Part shown: in pieces, positions 49,037 through 58,167 of the stretch | How positions within the stretch are numbered: the stretch's first letter is position 1 | Layout: each line of letters opens with the position of its first letter | Assembly: GCF_013337045.2 (NCBI RefSeq) | Contig: NZ_CP118260.1 | Location: 1,012,001 to 1,076,000, forward strand | Direction: 5' to 3' | DNA length: 64,000 nt | DNA from: Agrobacterium vitis | GTDB lineage: Bacteria; Pseudomonadota; Alphaproteobacteria; Rhizobiales; Rhizobiaceae | The notes under the pieces: generated by a model | What the model saw: only the letters and a program-made list of their open reading frames with translations | Databases searched by the model: none | What the model was told of the DNA's origin: nothing | Program-made: the position numbers and the translations under genes

Positions 49037-50574
49037 TGGCCAGCCGTGCGTTTGGATTGCGACTGCAAAAGCAGGGTAAGGGGCAGGGAGAGGACCACCA
49101 TCATCAAGGCGAAGGGAGCCGCTGCCACATAGTCGATTTCGCTGGTCAGCGACCAGAATTTGGTGGCAAGCGTGTCGACCCCGTTGGGAGCCAGCATCAG
49201 CGTTGCGGTCAGTTCATTGGTGATGCCCATGGCAACCAGCGCGATACTGGCGGCGGCGCCCGGTGCGGCCAGCCGCATGGTTGTCAGCCAGACCGCCTGG
49301 GTCGGGCTTTTGCCAAGGCTCATGGCGGCCCTTTCCAGTTCCACCGGAGCCTGCGAAATGCTGGAGCGCAAACCAACCATGGCACGCGGCAGGAAAAGCA
49401 GGATATAGGCAGCGATCAGCGTTGCAAATGTCTGGTAGAAAGGCAGCGCCACCCGCACCGTGATGGTCACCAGCGCCAGCGCCACGACGACGCCGGGCAG
49501 AGAGCCGACATAATAATGGCAGGCTTCCAGCACCTTTTGCAGGCGTCCGGGCGCACGCACCGACAACCAGGCCATCGGCGCGGCTGCCAGCATTGAGAGG
49601 ACGCCGCCGGTGACTGCGAGCATGATGGTTTCGACAAAGGCGGTCCAAACCATGTCATTTTGCCAGGCCTGCAAACCGCCAATATAGAGCCACCGCAGTA
49701 GCGTATAAACAGGCACGCCAAGCGCCAGCACCGTCACGGTGAGCAGCAGCAACAAGGCTGGAACGACAAATCCGCCCAGCTTGTGGCGCGGAGACGGCCG
49801 GATGGCGCCTGAGCCGACGCGAGCATAGCGCTCGCTGCCCCGCAAAATCCCGTCAAGACCCAGGAGCAGCAAGCAGCAGAACACCAGAACGCCGCTCAGC
49901 ATATTGGCGGCGGGGCTGTTATAGGCCGATTGAAACTGGTCGACGATGGCGGTCGCAAAGGTGTCGAACCGGATCATCACGAACAAGCCGTATTCGGATA
50001 ACAGATGCAACGCCACCAGCAAAGCGCCACCAAGAATGGCCAGACGCAATTGCGGCAAGACCACGCGGAAGAAGACCTGCCATGGCCCAAGGCCGAGCGA
50101 GGCGGCGGCATCCTCTATGGCTGGATCGAGCCGGCGAAGAGAGGCGGCAACAGGCAGGTAGAGAAACGGGAAATAGGCAAGCACCGAAATGAACACCGCG
50201 CTCCACAGCCCATGCATGCCGGGCGAAATGCCGATCCAGGCATAGCTGTGCACGAAAGCTGGAACAGCAAGCGGCGTCACCATCAGCCAGGACCAAAGCC
50301 CGGCCCATGGCAGGCGTGTCCGCTCGATCAGCCAGGCGAGGGCCACGGCAAGCACGATGGTAATGGGAATGGTTGCCGCTTCTAGCAGGACCGTATTGAT
50401 CAGCAGATCGCCGACCCTGCCGCGAAAGACCAGGGCTTTCACCGTCTCCCAGCCGACATCGACTGTGACCCAGGCGATGAAACCGAGTGGCACAAGGCTG
50501 AAGGCTGCAACGAGGCCGGCAATCGCCAGCAGACCGATATGTCCAGCGGGCCGGTGCTGGCGCCCTGCCGTCAT
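49033..50574 (-). CDS. fbpB: Ferric iron ABC transporter permease (FbpB-like, double membrane domain)
   Basis: A permease of about 513 residues with around 12 hydrophobic segments, formed from two fused BPD_transp_1 domains. Each half has an EAA-type loop: [20 protein letters not shown] in the first and [20 protein letters not shown] in the second. I use the ATG at 50574; a TTG at 50619 would add 15 residues. Fused permeases are typical of Fe3+ importers of the Fbp/Fut/Sfu type. Confidence 0.88.
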   Translation of the reverse strand: MTAGRQHRPAGHIGLLAIAGLVAAFSLVPLGFIAWVTVDVGWETVKALVFRGRVGDLLINTVLLEAATIPITIVLAVALAWLIERTRLPWAGLWSWLMVTPLAVPAFVHSYAWIGISPGMHGLWSAVFISVLAYFPFLYLPVAASLRRLDPAIEDAAASLGLGPWQVFFRVVLPQLRLAILGGALLVALHLLSEYGLFVMIRFDTFATAIVDQFQSAYNSPAANMLSGVLVFCCLLLLGLDGILRGSERYARVGSGAIRPSPRHKLGGFVVPALLLLLTVTVLALGVPVYTLLRWLYIGGLQAWQNDMVWTAFVETIMLAVTGGVLSMLAAAPMAWLSVRAPGRLQKVLEACHYYVGSLPGVVVALALVTITVRVALPFYQTFATLIAAYILLFLPRAMVGLRSSISQAPVELERAAMSLGKSPTQAVWLTTMRLAAPGAAASIALVAMGITNELTATLMLAPNGVDTLATKFWSLTSEIDYVAAAPFALMMVVLSLPLTLLLQSQSKRTAGQ

Positions 50575-50692
50575 CCCTGTCTGCGCTTTTGGCGCTGTTC
50601 GCCTATTGTCCTGCAACAACGGTATTCGATCTTCTTGTTATGGCAATATCGATGCGGGCGCTGTCTGGAAAAGCCAAAATGACTCTAAAAAA

Positions 50693-50716
50693 GGCAATCG
50701 CCGAATGGCGATTGCC
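50693..50716 (-). terminator. Attenuating terminator between fbpA and fbpB
   Basis: GGCAATCGCC and GGCGATTGCC form a perfect 10-base-pair stem with a 4-base loop. On the minus strand it is followed by six T residues. It lies about 110 bases after the fbpA stop and before fbpB, so part of the transcripts should end after the binding protein. Confidence 0.8.
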
Positions 50717-50825
50717 CTAAGCCTTTCTTGAGGGAAAGACAATAGTTTCGAAGTGAAGGAGACGCCTGGCAGCCGGCCGGGCCGGGTGCCGTAACGCATG
50801 CAGACTGATTTAGAGAATTGCTGTA

Positions 50826-51848
50826 TTAGAGAATCCCGGCACCCGTCATCATTTCAGTGACCTTCTTGCTGTTCAGCTTGGTCGGCTCAACCTTCGGTGC
50901 GTCCAGATCCTTGATCGGCACCAGCTTGGCATTCGACTCCGCACCCTTGCCCACGGCATATTCGTAAGAGGTTCCGGTTTTCAGGATCGCCTGGCCTTCC
51001 TTGCTGGTGATGAATTTCAAGAAGGCCTGCGCATCCTTCATATGTTGCGTGGACTTGATGATGCCGCCACCGGAAATGCTGAGAAAGGCGCCCGGGTCCT
51101 GATGCTTGAAATAATGCAGAGCCACGTTGCCGCTGTTTTCTGCGGTCTTGGCTTGATCGCCGAACCAGTAATAGTGATAGATGACCGCGCCTTCGACTTC
51201 ACCGGCGTTCACAGCCTTCATGGCGACGCTATTGCCCTTGTAGAAAGTGGCGTTTTCCTTCAAGGCCTTCAGCCACTTGGCGGTCGCTTCCTCACCCTTC
51301 AGCTCCAGGAGAGCGCTGACGATGGCCTGGAAATCCGCACCGGAGGGAGAGGCTGCCCAACGGCCTTTCCACGCCGGATCGGCAAGATCGAGCAGGGATT
51401 TTGGCAGCTTGTCTTCGCTGAGCTTGGTCTTGTCATAGGCAAATACCGTGGAGCGGGCAGCAATGCCGATCCATTGGCCATTGGCCGGGCGAAACTCGTC
51501 CGGCACTTGCGCCAGCGTATCGGCATCAACAGGAGCAAAAAGGCCAGCCTGATCGACCAGCGTCATGGCGGGAGAATTTTCCGTCAGAAACACATCGGCT
51601 GGGGAGGCTTCGCCTTCCTGCAAGAGTTGATTGGCAAACTGCATGTCGCTGCCCTGGCGCATCGTCACCTTGATGCCGGTCTGCTTGGTAAAGGCTTCGA
51701 TCCATTCCCGGCCCAGGCTTTCATGCTGGGCATTGTAGACCACAATGCCGTCGCCATCGGCGGCGAAAGCCGGTGCAATTGCAGTCGTGGTGAACAGGGC
51801 GGAAAGAACAGCCATAGCGCTCAAGCTAGAAATACGAGAGATTTTCAA
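50826..51848 (-). CDS. fbpA: Ferric iron ABC transporter substrate-binding protein (FbpA-like)
   Basis: A 340-residue periplasmic protein with a Sec signal peptide ending TTAIAPAFAA. The mature start DGIVVYNAQHESLGREWIEA and the paired-Tyr-type segment AVIYHYYWFGDQAKT fit Fe3+-binding FbpA/FutA proteins, where Tyr residues hold the iron. The gene has a TGA-N9-TCA iron-box about 61 bases upstream and is followed by a terminator before fbpB. Confidence 0.9.
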   Translation of the reverse strand: MKISRISSLSAMAVLSALFTTTAIAPAFAADGDGIVVYNAQHESLGREWIEAFTKQTGIKVTMRQGSDMQFANQLLQEGEASPADVFLTENSPAMTLVDQAGLFAPVDADTLAQVPDEFRPANGQWIGIAARSTVFAYDKTKLSEDKLPKSLLDLADPAWKGRWAASPSGADFQAIVSALLELKGEEATAKWLKALKENATFYKGNSVAMKAVNAGEVEGAVIYHYYWFGDQAKTAENSGNVALHYFKHQDPGAFLSISGGGIIKSTQHMKDAQAFLKFITSKEGQAILKTGTSYEYAVGKGAESNAKLVPIKDLDAPKVEPTKLNSKKVTEMMTGAGIL

Positions 51849-51908
51849 GTCAGTCTCCTTGTCGAAGGGCAGAAGGAAGTCACAAATCTGACCCTTGGTT
51901 AGGTAAGC

Positions 51909-51923
51909 TGAGTATTGAAGTCA
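51909..51923. promoter_or_regulatory. Candidate iron-responsive (RirA) operator
   Basis: TGA-GTATTGAAG-TCA has the exact TGA-N9-TCA form of the iron-responsive operator bound by RirA in rhizobia. It lies 61 bases upstream of the fbpA start codon, where it could cover the promoter. The motif is short, so chance occurrence is possible, but the position and the iron-transport neighbour favour function. Confidence 0.55.
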
Positions 51924-52135
51924 AGTTACTCTCGGTTGGAAGGTCTGCGGCTGCTGAACGGTTTAGCTGTATCTTCTGTCTAAAATGACGGTTGCCTACG
52001 CCTATTCGCATGGGAATGAAGGGCCTGACGACCTTTGTCGCATTATGGTTGCAATCAGTCTTGCATTTCTGATCACGATGAATTGTACCCTGCAGAAGGG
52101 AACCGTCGATTGGAGAAGGTTAATCCAAGCGCCTA

Positions 52136-54316
52136 TCAAGGCGCGTTGGCGGCTTTTGCAGATAGGGTTGAGGCCGCAGCGGCATCATTGATCGCCGTTC
52201 CATCGGAGCGCACGACAACAGCATTGGAGGCCAGATTGAGGCCAGCCGCCTTGAATGCTGCGAGCAGACGCTTGATGCCTTCGCGCTTGATCAGGCTGGG
52301 ATTGCCGGGCCGACACGTGAACTTGAAGCGGATGACCATGGAATTTTCGTTGACCTCTTGAATGCCTTGCATCTTGAGAGGAATGAGAAAATCATCCGCA
52401 AATTCCGGCTCTTCCAACAGGGATAGACCAACTTTCTTGGCCGTCTTGCGGATCATTTCCAAATCGGCGTCTCGGTCGAAGCGCAATTCGAATTTAATCG
52501 TGCCCCAATCGCGACTGTAATTGGTAACGGCGGCGATCTGGCCGAACGGCACTGTATGCACAGGGCCATTGTGGTGGCGTAAACGAACCGAGCGCAGGGA
52601 AATCTGTTCAACAGTGCCCTGTAGCTTGCCGACATCGATATATTCGTCGATCCGGAAGGCATCTTCCGCCAGGAAGAAGATGCCGGAAACGACATCCTTG
52701 ACGAGGGCTTGCGAGCCGAATGATACGGCCAGGCCAAGCACACCGAAGCCCGCGAGAAGCGGTGCCACGTTCACGCCGAGGGAGGTCAGGATGACGAGAC
52801 ACGCGACCGCTAGGACGGCCCCCATGACCAGATTGCGCACGACAGGCAGAACCGTCGACAATCGGCTGGTGGTTTTCTGTTCGCCATCATCCTCGTGACC
52901 CGGCAGTTTGACAGTATTGACTGGTGAAATAGTGTCAAAAAACTTCCAGAGGAAGCCGCAGACAAAGGCGCTGCAGACAATGGTAATGCCAAATTGTTGC
53001 AAATGATTCAGCCAATAGGAGGCATCCACCCCCGCATTGGCCAGAAGCGGTTGCCACAGGATGACGGTGATGTGAATTCCAATCAGCCAGATCGCGCCGG
53101 AAAACGGGATGCGCAACGCCCAGAGCAGGACCGAGTGGAAGCCCGGACCGTAAACGGCTTGCCGTCGTATTGCCAGATATTGAAACAGGCCGGAGACACC
53201 GCGATGCAGGATGGGGATCAGTATGAACACTATCTGGCTGATGCCTGACACGCGCACCCAAAGGACGTTTTGAGCCGTGCCGGCGACCAGAAGACCGAGC
53301 AACCATATAATAACTGTCGAGACGATATAGAAATTTGCGATCAGATTGCCGGTAATTCGTTGCCATCCGTTGGCATGGCCGGAATGAGAATTGGCGATGT
53401 CGCTCCGCCCGACAATAAACCAGACAAGCAGATAGGCGGTGATGATGGTGGAACTGAGGAACAGCCAGCCATCCACCGCCATTGGAGCTAGCCCGCGGGC
53501 ATCGGCCAGATTAAGGCTGCTGTGGGTAAAGCCGGACAGAAAGCCGAAGCCTACCATCATTTTCAGATGCCAGGATGCGTCGGCAATATCGAATAATGGT
53601 TCGGAACCATTGATCCTGGCGAAGAGCAAGCGTCCGAAACTGGCAAAAATCGCGGTCGTCATGGCAATATGAATGAAGCCGAAGGTGACCTCTTTGCCAA
53701 ATGAGCCGGAGACCAGGCCCATATGGGCGCCATTGCGCGCCAGAACCACGAAGATGACAACCGCGAGCAGATCTCCGGCGAGCCGCAGGACTACCAATAA
53801 GGCTTTGGCAGGTGGCCCGCGATCCGGCCGAAGACGGGGCATGAGCCGCCCGAAGGCCAGCAAAAACACGGCGGCCGTCACAAGCCCGGCAACTATGGCA
53901 CCCGCGGCCGTCAGGCTGAGTTCCTTCATGCCGGTTTGCTCTTCATGCAAGGATTGCATGCTGTTGCTGAATGCGGCTGGCAAGCTTTGCAAGCCGGTCA
54001 AGGCGACTGTCCCGCCACGCCGAAGTGCATTTACCACTTCCCCGTAGGCCGCTGTCATCATGTCCGCTTCCATGCTGGCGGAACTGGATCGCGTCGCTTG
54101 GGCAGCGGTTACTTCGGGTGCTGGGGACGATCCAGGGGTGGTTGCGGGTAGGGCTTGCTGGGGGACTACATTGTTCTGCTGCGTTACAGCCTTGGATGGA
54201 ACCTTAGTGCTGTCTTGCGCGGCAGCCCGTGATGATATCCCACTAGAAAGGCTTGAGAGGAGGAGGATGGCGATGATCAGGCCAGAATGCTGGCACGTTG
54301 TGATAAGCTGTCTCAT
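52136..54316 (-). CDS. MscS-family mechanosensitive ion channel, large form
   Basis: A protein of about 726 residues with an N-terminal signal-like helix (GLIIAILLLSSLSSGI), a Gln/Ser/Pro-rich periplasmic stretch, about ten transmembrane segments and a C-terminal MscS domain (from VNVAPLLAGFGVLGLAVSFG, then IDVGKLQGTVEQISLRSVRL). That helix is the pore-lining type, rich in Gly and Ala. The start at 54316 follows GGGGGAAAGAG; an in-frame ATG at 54340 is less likely. Channels of this kind release solutes on hypo-osmotic shock. It is upstream of fbpA on the same strand. Confidence 0.88.
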   Translation of the reverse strand: MRQLITTCQHSGLIIAILLLSSLSSGISSRAAAQDSTKVPSKAVTQQNNVVPQQALPATTPGSSPAPEVTAAQATRSSSASMEADMMTAAYGEVVNALRRGGTVALTGLQSLPAAFSNSMQSLHEEQTGMKELSLTAAGAIVAGLVTAAVFLLAFGRLMPRLRPDRGPPAKALLVVLRLAGDLLAVVIFVVLARNGAHMGLVSGSFGKEVTFGFIHIAMTTAIFASFGRLLFARINGSEPLFDIADASWHLKMMVGFGFLSGFTHSSLNLADARGLAPMAVDGWLFLSSTIITAYLLVWFIVGRSDIANSHSGHANGWQRITGNLIANFYIVSTVIIWLLGLLVAGTAQNVLWVRVSGISQIVFILIPILHRGVSGLFQYLAIRRQAVYGPGFHSVLLWALRIPFSGAIWLIGIHITVILWQPLLANAGVDASYWLNHLQQFGITIVCSAFVCGFLWKFFDTISPVNTVKLPGHEDDGEQKTTSRLSTVLPVVRNLVMGAVLAVACLVILTSLGVNVAPLLAGFGVLGLAVSFGSQALVKDVVSGIFFLAEDAFRIDEYIDVGKLQGTVEQISLRSVRLRHHNGPVHTVPFGQIAAVTNYSRDWGTIKFELRFDRDADLEMIRKTAKKVGLSLLEEPEFADDFLIPLKMQGIQEVNENSMVIRFKFTCRPGNPSLIKREGIKRLLAAFKAAGLNLASNAVVVRSDGTAINDAAAASTLSAKAANAP

Positions 54317-54425
54317 CTCTTTCCCCCGGCGGTTAGCCATCCGGCTATGCTATGCCTGAGGAAGTATTAGCGCGATTTTCTGAAAAATCAGCAAAGCGTA
54401 GCGATATGACAGGAATTTTAATGCA

Positions 54426-54458
54426 AAATTGGCGCGAAACAGAGTTTCGCGCCAATTT
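54426..54458 (-). terminator. Rho-independent terminator of the BA14K-family gene
   Basis: AAATTGGCGCGAAA and TTTCGCGCCAATTT form a perfect 14-base-pair stem around CAGAG. On the minus strand it is followed by TTTGCATT. It lies 19 bases past the stop of the gene at 54478. Confidence 0.85.
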
Positions 54459-54477
54459 ACCGTTGGTGAAGACAGAA

Positions 54478-54951
54478 TTACCGTGAAACGCACTGGCGAC
54501 GGGGGCCGTTATTGGGCTGGTACGTATTGTCCGAGGCCCGATAGGACCGGTAGCGATTATAGCACGATTGAGTGTGCGAGTTTCCACCCTGTGGGCGCGC
54601 GCTGAGGGCGCCGCCAATGATAGCACCGGCGGCCAATCCACCGATAATCGCGCCTGCATTGCTCCGGTTATGGCGACGGTGATATCTGTCACGATCATGG
54701 CGGTTATAGCTGCGGCGACCATCCCAGTGGCGGTCGCCATGGCGACGGGGACCAGGAACATAGCGGCGCTGGCGTCGATCATCAGCCCAACTATTTTCCG
54801 CGACCTGGACGCCGCCATGTGCTGTTGCGCTGGGAATGCTCTGCGTCTGTGCAGGTTGCGAAAGCGCTGTTGGTGCGGCAGATGCGCTAACCGGCGCTAT
54901 ACCTGTCAGTAGTGTCGCGGCTGACAGCAGAATTGCGGCAAATTTTTTCAT
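54478..54951 (-). CDS. BA14K-like secreted small protein
   Basis: A 157-residue protein with a Sec signal peptide (KKFAAILLSAATLLTGIAP, cleavage near ASA). The middle is rich in Arg, His and Asp (RYVPGPRRHGDRHWDGRR), followed by a Gly/Ala hydrophobic stretch (AGAIIGGLAAGAIIGGAL) and a Cys-containing tail SCYNRYRSYRASDNTYQPNN, with a final PRRQC. The tail is the BA14K (PF07886) pattern of Brucella and rhizobia, linked to lectin-like activity. ATG at 54951 follows GAGGAA. Longer in-frame starts are rejected because they lose the signal peptide. Confidence 0.78.
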   Translation of the reverse strand: MKKFAAILLSAATLLTGIAPVSASAAPTALSQPAQTQSIPSATAHGGVQVAENSWADDRRQRRYVPGPRRHGDRHWDGRRSYNRHDRDRYHRRHNRSNAGAIIGGLAAGAIIGGALSARPQGGNSHTQSCYNRYRSYRASDNTYQPNNGPRRQCVSR

Positions 54952-55172
54952 TTCCTCACCTGTTTCCGTCTTTGATTTCACCCGTAAACTGTTTGCCAGC
55001 AAGAAAAGTTCCCCGATCTGGGAGTTTAGGCCTCGCATTTTAGGGTGTATGCCGATGCATATGATATCCCCTCTTGCCATCTCAGTGAAAGTCGCGCCTG
55101 AACTCACCTTCTCGGGAACAAAATCCTCTGTGGAAGCTTTATTGCGGACTTCACAAACGCGAGCGGTTCTCG

Positions 55173-55535
55173 ATGAAATATGTTCTCCCAATTCTATTGG
55201 CCACAGCCATGCCGGCCATGGCCCAATCGCCGCAGCTTGAGCAGGCCTGTCATACGGTGCTGCAAAATTTTCTGATGAAGCCGGATGTGAAAATCGGCCA
55301 GACACAGAGCTTTCCTGAATTGACCCCTCCAGGGGCACGCATCAGCTTTTCCGAGCGACAGGATGTCGACGCCACGAAAATGGATGACGTCATCGATTGC
55401 GAATTTCAAAAAGCAACCGCACCTTTCGGTCTGACCAAATTCTGTATCTCCAGCACCTGCTATTCGCAAGGTGAGCGCGCCGACGACCGCCGACGCCGTT
55501 TCGAGGAAATGCAGGCATTGATGAACAGAAAGTAA
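55173..55535 (+). CDS. Hypothetical secreted protein, 120 residues
   Basis: A small protein with a short signal peptide (MKYVLPILLATAMPAMAQS). The mature part has four Cys residues (QACHTVL, DCEFQ, FCISSTCYSQ), which suggest disulfides in the periplasm. I do not recognise a family. The ribosome-binding site is weak. It is divergent from the BA14K gene and precedes a small membrane-protein gene. Confidence 0.65.
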   Translation: MKYVLPILLATAMPAMAQSPQLEQACHTVLQNFLMKPDVKIGQTQSFPELTPPGARISFSERQDVDATKMDDVIDCEFQKATAPFGLTKFCISSTCYSQGERADDRRRRFEEMQALMNRK

Positions 55536-55643
55536 TGCCTCTGCTGCATCTCTTTGAAACGTGGCCGAGAGGATGCAGCGCTTCGGATCTGGGGATGCGC
55601 CCCCGCCAAAAGTAAATCAAGTCAAATACAATTTTGAGGTGAC

Positions 55644-55805
55644 ATGACACAACACGCTAGCAAACCAAGACGTCGCATGCAGATTTTTGTCGGCTCCCTC
55701 TTCATCATTGGCTGCGTTATCGGTGGCTACTATGTGATTGGCTACCATCCCGGTGAAGTGGAGCCAGAAAATCCCCTCAACAGCTCCAGCCAAACCAATC
55801 CGTAA
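55644..55805 (+). CDS. Hypothetical small membrane protein, 53 residues
   Basis: A short frame with TTTTGAGGTGAC before the ATG. It has a basic N-terminus (KPRRRMQ), one hydrophobic helix (IFVGSLFIIGCVIGGYYVIG) and an acidic tail GEVEPENP. The positive-inside layout suggests a single-pass inner-membrane protein with a periplasmic tail. I know no family. Confidence 0.5.
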   Translation: MTQHASKPRRRMQIFVGSLFIIGCVIGGYYVIGYHPGEVEPENPLNSSSQTNP

Positions 55806-56061
55806 AATACGCGATCAGCACTGGAGCGAGGTAACCGAACAGATTTTTCAGATAAATATGTAAAAACAGCGTCTTATGCCCTAGTCGCTCTACCGGAATC
55901 AACCGTCTGAAATTACCCCGCTCCAGCGCAACAGTCCTCCTTTTAGAAAGGGCGGCTGTTGCGGAAATACCGCAGTCAGTGCGTTTTATCCCAAAATTGT
56001 AAATCACTTATTGGCTTAAGAATCGAGTCGATCTAAAAACCATTTATGTTCAACACCAATC
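55806..56061. other. Intergenic region before the exporter leader
   Basis: No convincing gene is seen. A possible hairpin GCAACAG (55928) with CTGTTGC (55956) lies in the middle and could end the upstream small-gene transcript. The right end is AT-rich and probably holds the promoter of the leader transcript. Confidence 0.35.
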
Positions 56062-56292
56062 AGGGAGGCTTTATGGCATATTTTTCCACCTCCCCGGTGG
56101 CCAGCGCCAATTTCATGTTGGCAGGGGCCATCCGCAGTTAAGCTGCGTGTGCGTAACGGTCAGTCCGTTACCTTGTGTTGAATCCGGTTTATCCGGGAAT
56201 AGAATTTTCTCCCTCTAACGCCACTTTATCGCGTTTCCGCGCGGTTTCCATTCTATTCATATGTCGGAGCCGGCTCGCGCCGGAGTTTTCCT
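56062..56292 (+). promoter_or_regulatory. Structured leader RNA upstream of the ABC exporter
   Basis: The leader has a strong Shine-Dalgarno (AGGGAGG at 56062) driving a 22-codon ORF, and at least four stem-loops. One is inside the ORF (TGGCC/GGCCA with GCCAA/TTGGC, 56098-56130). One spans its stop codon (CGCAG-TTAAG-CTGCG, 56133-56147). One follows (GTAACGG-N5-CCGTTAC, 56153-56171). The last (CCGGC-TCGC-GCCGG, 56270-56283) ends in GGAG, the exporter's ribosome site, followed by TTTTCCT and the ATG. This is the build of an attenuator or translational switch; the signal is unknown. Confidence 0.6.
56073..56141 (+). CDS. Leader peptide (uORF), 22 residues
   Basis: ATG at 56073 sits 4 bases after AGGGAGG, the best ribosome-binding site in the region, and the frame reads MAYFSTSPVAS, then ANFMLAGAIRS, then TAA. 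It encodes a short, fairly hydrophobic peptide with no run of one amino acid, so classic amino-acid attenuation is unlikely; stalling in response to a drug or metabolite is a possibility. The DNA of its second half folds into a strong hairpin. Confidence 0.5.
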   Translation: MAYFSTSPVASANFMLAGAIRS

Positions 56293-58104
56293 ATGGCTTT
56301 AGGTTATAAATCTCGCCGTGGCGGGGCATTTCGCAGCGTTTTCGGTTTCTGTGCGGTTCATTGGCGCCGGCAGCCGGGGCGTGTGGTCTTCATGCTGTTT
56401 GCCGTATTGCTTTCCACTTTGGCCGATGTGTTGACGCCGCTGTTCTCCGGTCGGTTGGTTGACGCGGTCGTCTCCGGTCGCGCCGATGACAGCCTCGCCT
56501 GGGACAGCGCAATGGCGGCTTTTGCCTGGTTGATGGCGCTTTCCGCCGGAGCGGTTTTGCTGCGCCATGCAACGTTTACCGCCATCATCGGCTTTACGCT
56601 GCGCTCGATGTCGGACATTGCCGCCGATGCTTTCTCCCGCATTCAGCGTTTTTCCAGCGATTGGCATGCCAATAGCTTCGCTGGCTCGACGGTGCGCAAA
56701 GTGACACGCGGCATGTGGGCACTCGACCTGTTGAACGATACGGTTTTCGTCGCGCTGTTTCCCTCGCTTGTCATGCTAATCGGTTCCACTGTGTTGATGA
56801 CGTGGCATTGGCCGATGATGGGCCTGTTGGTCGGGGTTGGGTCCATCTGTTTCGTGATGTTTACTGCGATCATGGCTCTGCGTTACGTCGCGCCGATGGC
56901 CAGCATGGCCAATAGCTGGGACACAAAACTGGGTGGGTCTCTGGCCGATGCCGTGACCTGTAATGCTGTGGTCAAGGCCTTCGGTGGGGAAAGCCGCGAG
57001 GAAACCCGCTTGAGTTGGGTGCTGCAAAAATGGCAGGACAGGACGCGCCGCACCTGGACACGCGGCACGCTGAACGGCAGCCTGCAGGCAGCCTTGCTGA
57101 TGGTGTTGCGCGGTGGCGTTTTGGGTCTGGCTCTTTGGCTATGGAGTGCTGGCAAGGCCAGCCCCGGTGACATCACGTTCGTGCTGACGGCCTTTTTCAT
57201 CCTACAGGGCTATCTGCGGGAAATTGGTATGCATATCCGTAACTTGCAGAGATCGGTCAATGACATGGAGGAACTAGTTTTCCTGCATGGCCAACCTCTG
57301 GGCGTCGTGGATGTGGCCGGTGCAAAACCTGTTGTGATCGAACGTGGCGAGATCGAATTTGATCGGGTGTCCTTTCACTACGGCAATCATTTTGCGCCGC
57401 TCTATAAGGACTTTTCCGTCGTGATCCAACCCGGCGAGAAGGTTGGGCTGGTTGGCCATTCCGGTTCAGGCAAGACAACGTTCATCAAGCTCATTCAGCG
57501 CTTGCATGACGTCAACGGCGGGGCAATCCGGATAGACGGTCAGGATATTGCGCTCGTTGCCCAAACCTCGTTACGCCAGCAGATCGCCATCGTGCAGCAG
57601 GAGCCGATCCTGTTTCATCGCTCGCTTGCCGAAAACATTGCCTATGCAAGGCCTTCGGCCAGCGAGCAGGAAATCGAGACTGCTGCAAGGCTTGCCAGTG
57701 CCCATGGCTTTATCGAGGCCTTGCCGAAGGGCTACGGCACACTGGTGGGTGAGCGTGGCATCAAGCTTTCGGGTGGTGAACGCCAGCGGATTGCGATCGC
57801 CCGTGCCTTCCTTGCGGATGCGCCGATCCTTATTCTGGACGAGGCAACGTCAAGCCTGGATTCGGAATCGGAAATGCTGATCCAGGAAGCCATGGAACGG
57901 CTTATGCAGGGCAGAACCACCCTGGTCGTGGCGCATCGGTTGTCGACCGTGCGAGCCCTCGACCGGCTGCTGGTGTTCGATCATGGCCGGATCGCCGAGG
58001 AGGGGACGCATGAGAGCCTGATCAGAATGAAACCAGGCATTTACCGCGGTCTCTTCGAGCGTCAGGCGCTGGAATTGACCAAGGGCATGGTCTTCGGCGA
58101 ATAG
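56293..58104 (+). CDS. ABC exporter, fused permease and ATPase (MsbA/multidrug type)
   Basis: A 603-residue half-transporter. The N-terminal 330 or so residues hold about six transmembrane helices (VVFMLFAVLLSTLADVLTPL, AAFAWLMALSAGAVLLRHA and others). The ATPase half has Walker A GHSGSGKTT at 388-396, signature LSGGERQRIAIARAF and Walker B ILILDEATSSLD. It should act as a dimer in the inner membrane exporting a lipid, drug or other hydrophobic molecule. Its Shine-Dalgarno GGAG is tied into the hairpin of the leader upstream. Substrate is not deducible. Confidence 0.9.
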   Translation: MALGYKSRRGGAFRSVFGFCAVHWRRQPGRVVFMLFAVLLSTLADVLTPLFSGRLVDAVVSGRADDSLAWDSAMAAFAWLMALSAGAVLLRHATFTAIIGFTLRSMSDIAADAFSRIQRFSSDWHANSFAGSTVRKVTRGMWALDLLNDTVFVALFPSLVMLIGSTVLMTWHWPMMGLLVGVGSICFVMFTAIMALRYVAPMASMANSWDTKLGGSLADAVTCNAVVKAFGGESREETRLSWVLQKWQDRTRRTWTRGTLNGSLQAALLMVLRGGVLGLALWLWSAGKASPGDITFVLTAFFILQGYLREIGMHIRNLQRSVNDMEELVFLHGQPLGVVDVAGAKPVVIERGEIEFDRVSFHYGNHFAPLYKDFSVVIQPGEKVGLVGHSGSGKTTFIKLIQRLHDVNGGAIRIDGQDIALVAQTSLRQQIAIVQQEPILFHRSLAENIAYARPSASEQEIETAARLASAHGFIEALPKGYGTLVGERGIKLSGGERQRIAIARAFLADAPILILDEATSSLDSESEMLIQEAMERLMQGRTTLVVAHRLSTVRALDRLLVFDHGRIAEEGTHESLIRMKPGIYRGLFERQALELTKGMVFGE

Positions 58105-58134
58105 GCTTTTCAAGAGACGATAACGCTTTGCGTC

Positions 58135-58167
58135 ATACCAAGGGTCATCGAAGATGGCCCTTGGTAT
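58135..58167. terminator. Hairpin between ABC exporter and sensor kinase
   Basis: ATACCAAGGGTCATC pairs with GATGGCCCTTGGTAT over a 3-base loop (14 of 15 pairs). It lies between the convergent exporter and kinase genes and touches the kinase stop codon. There is no T run, so it may act as a rho-independent-like or mRNA-end-protecting structure for both. Confidence 0.6.

Noticed and set aside
55777..56007. 76-codon frame on the minus strand before the exporter leader
   Set aside because: There is no Shine-Dalgarno or known family, and it overlaps the end of the small membrane-protein gene.
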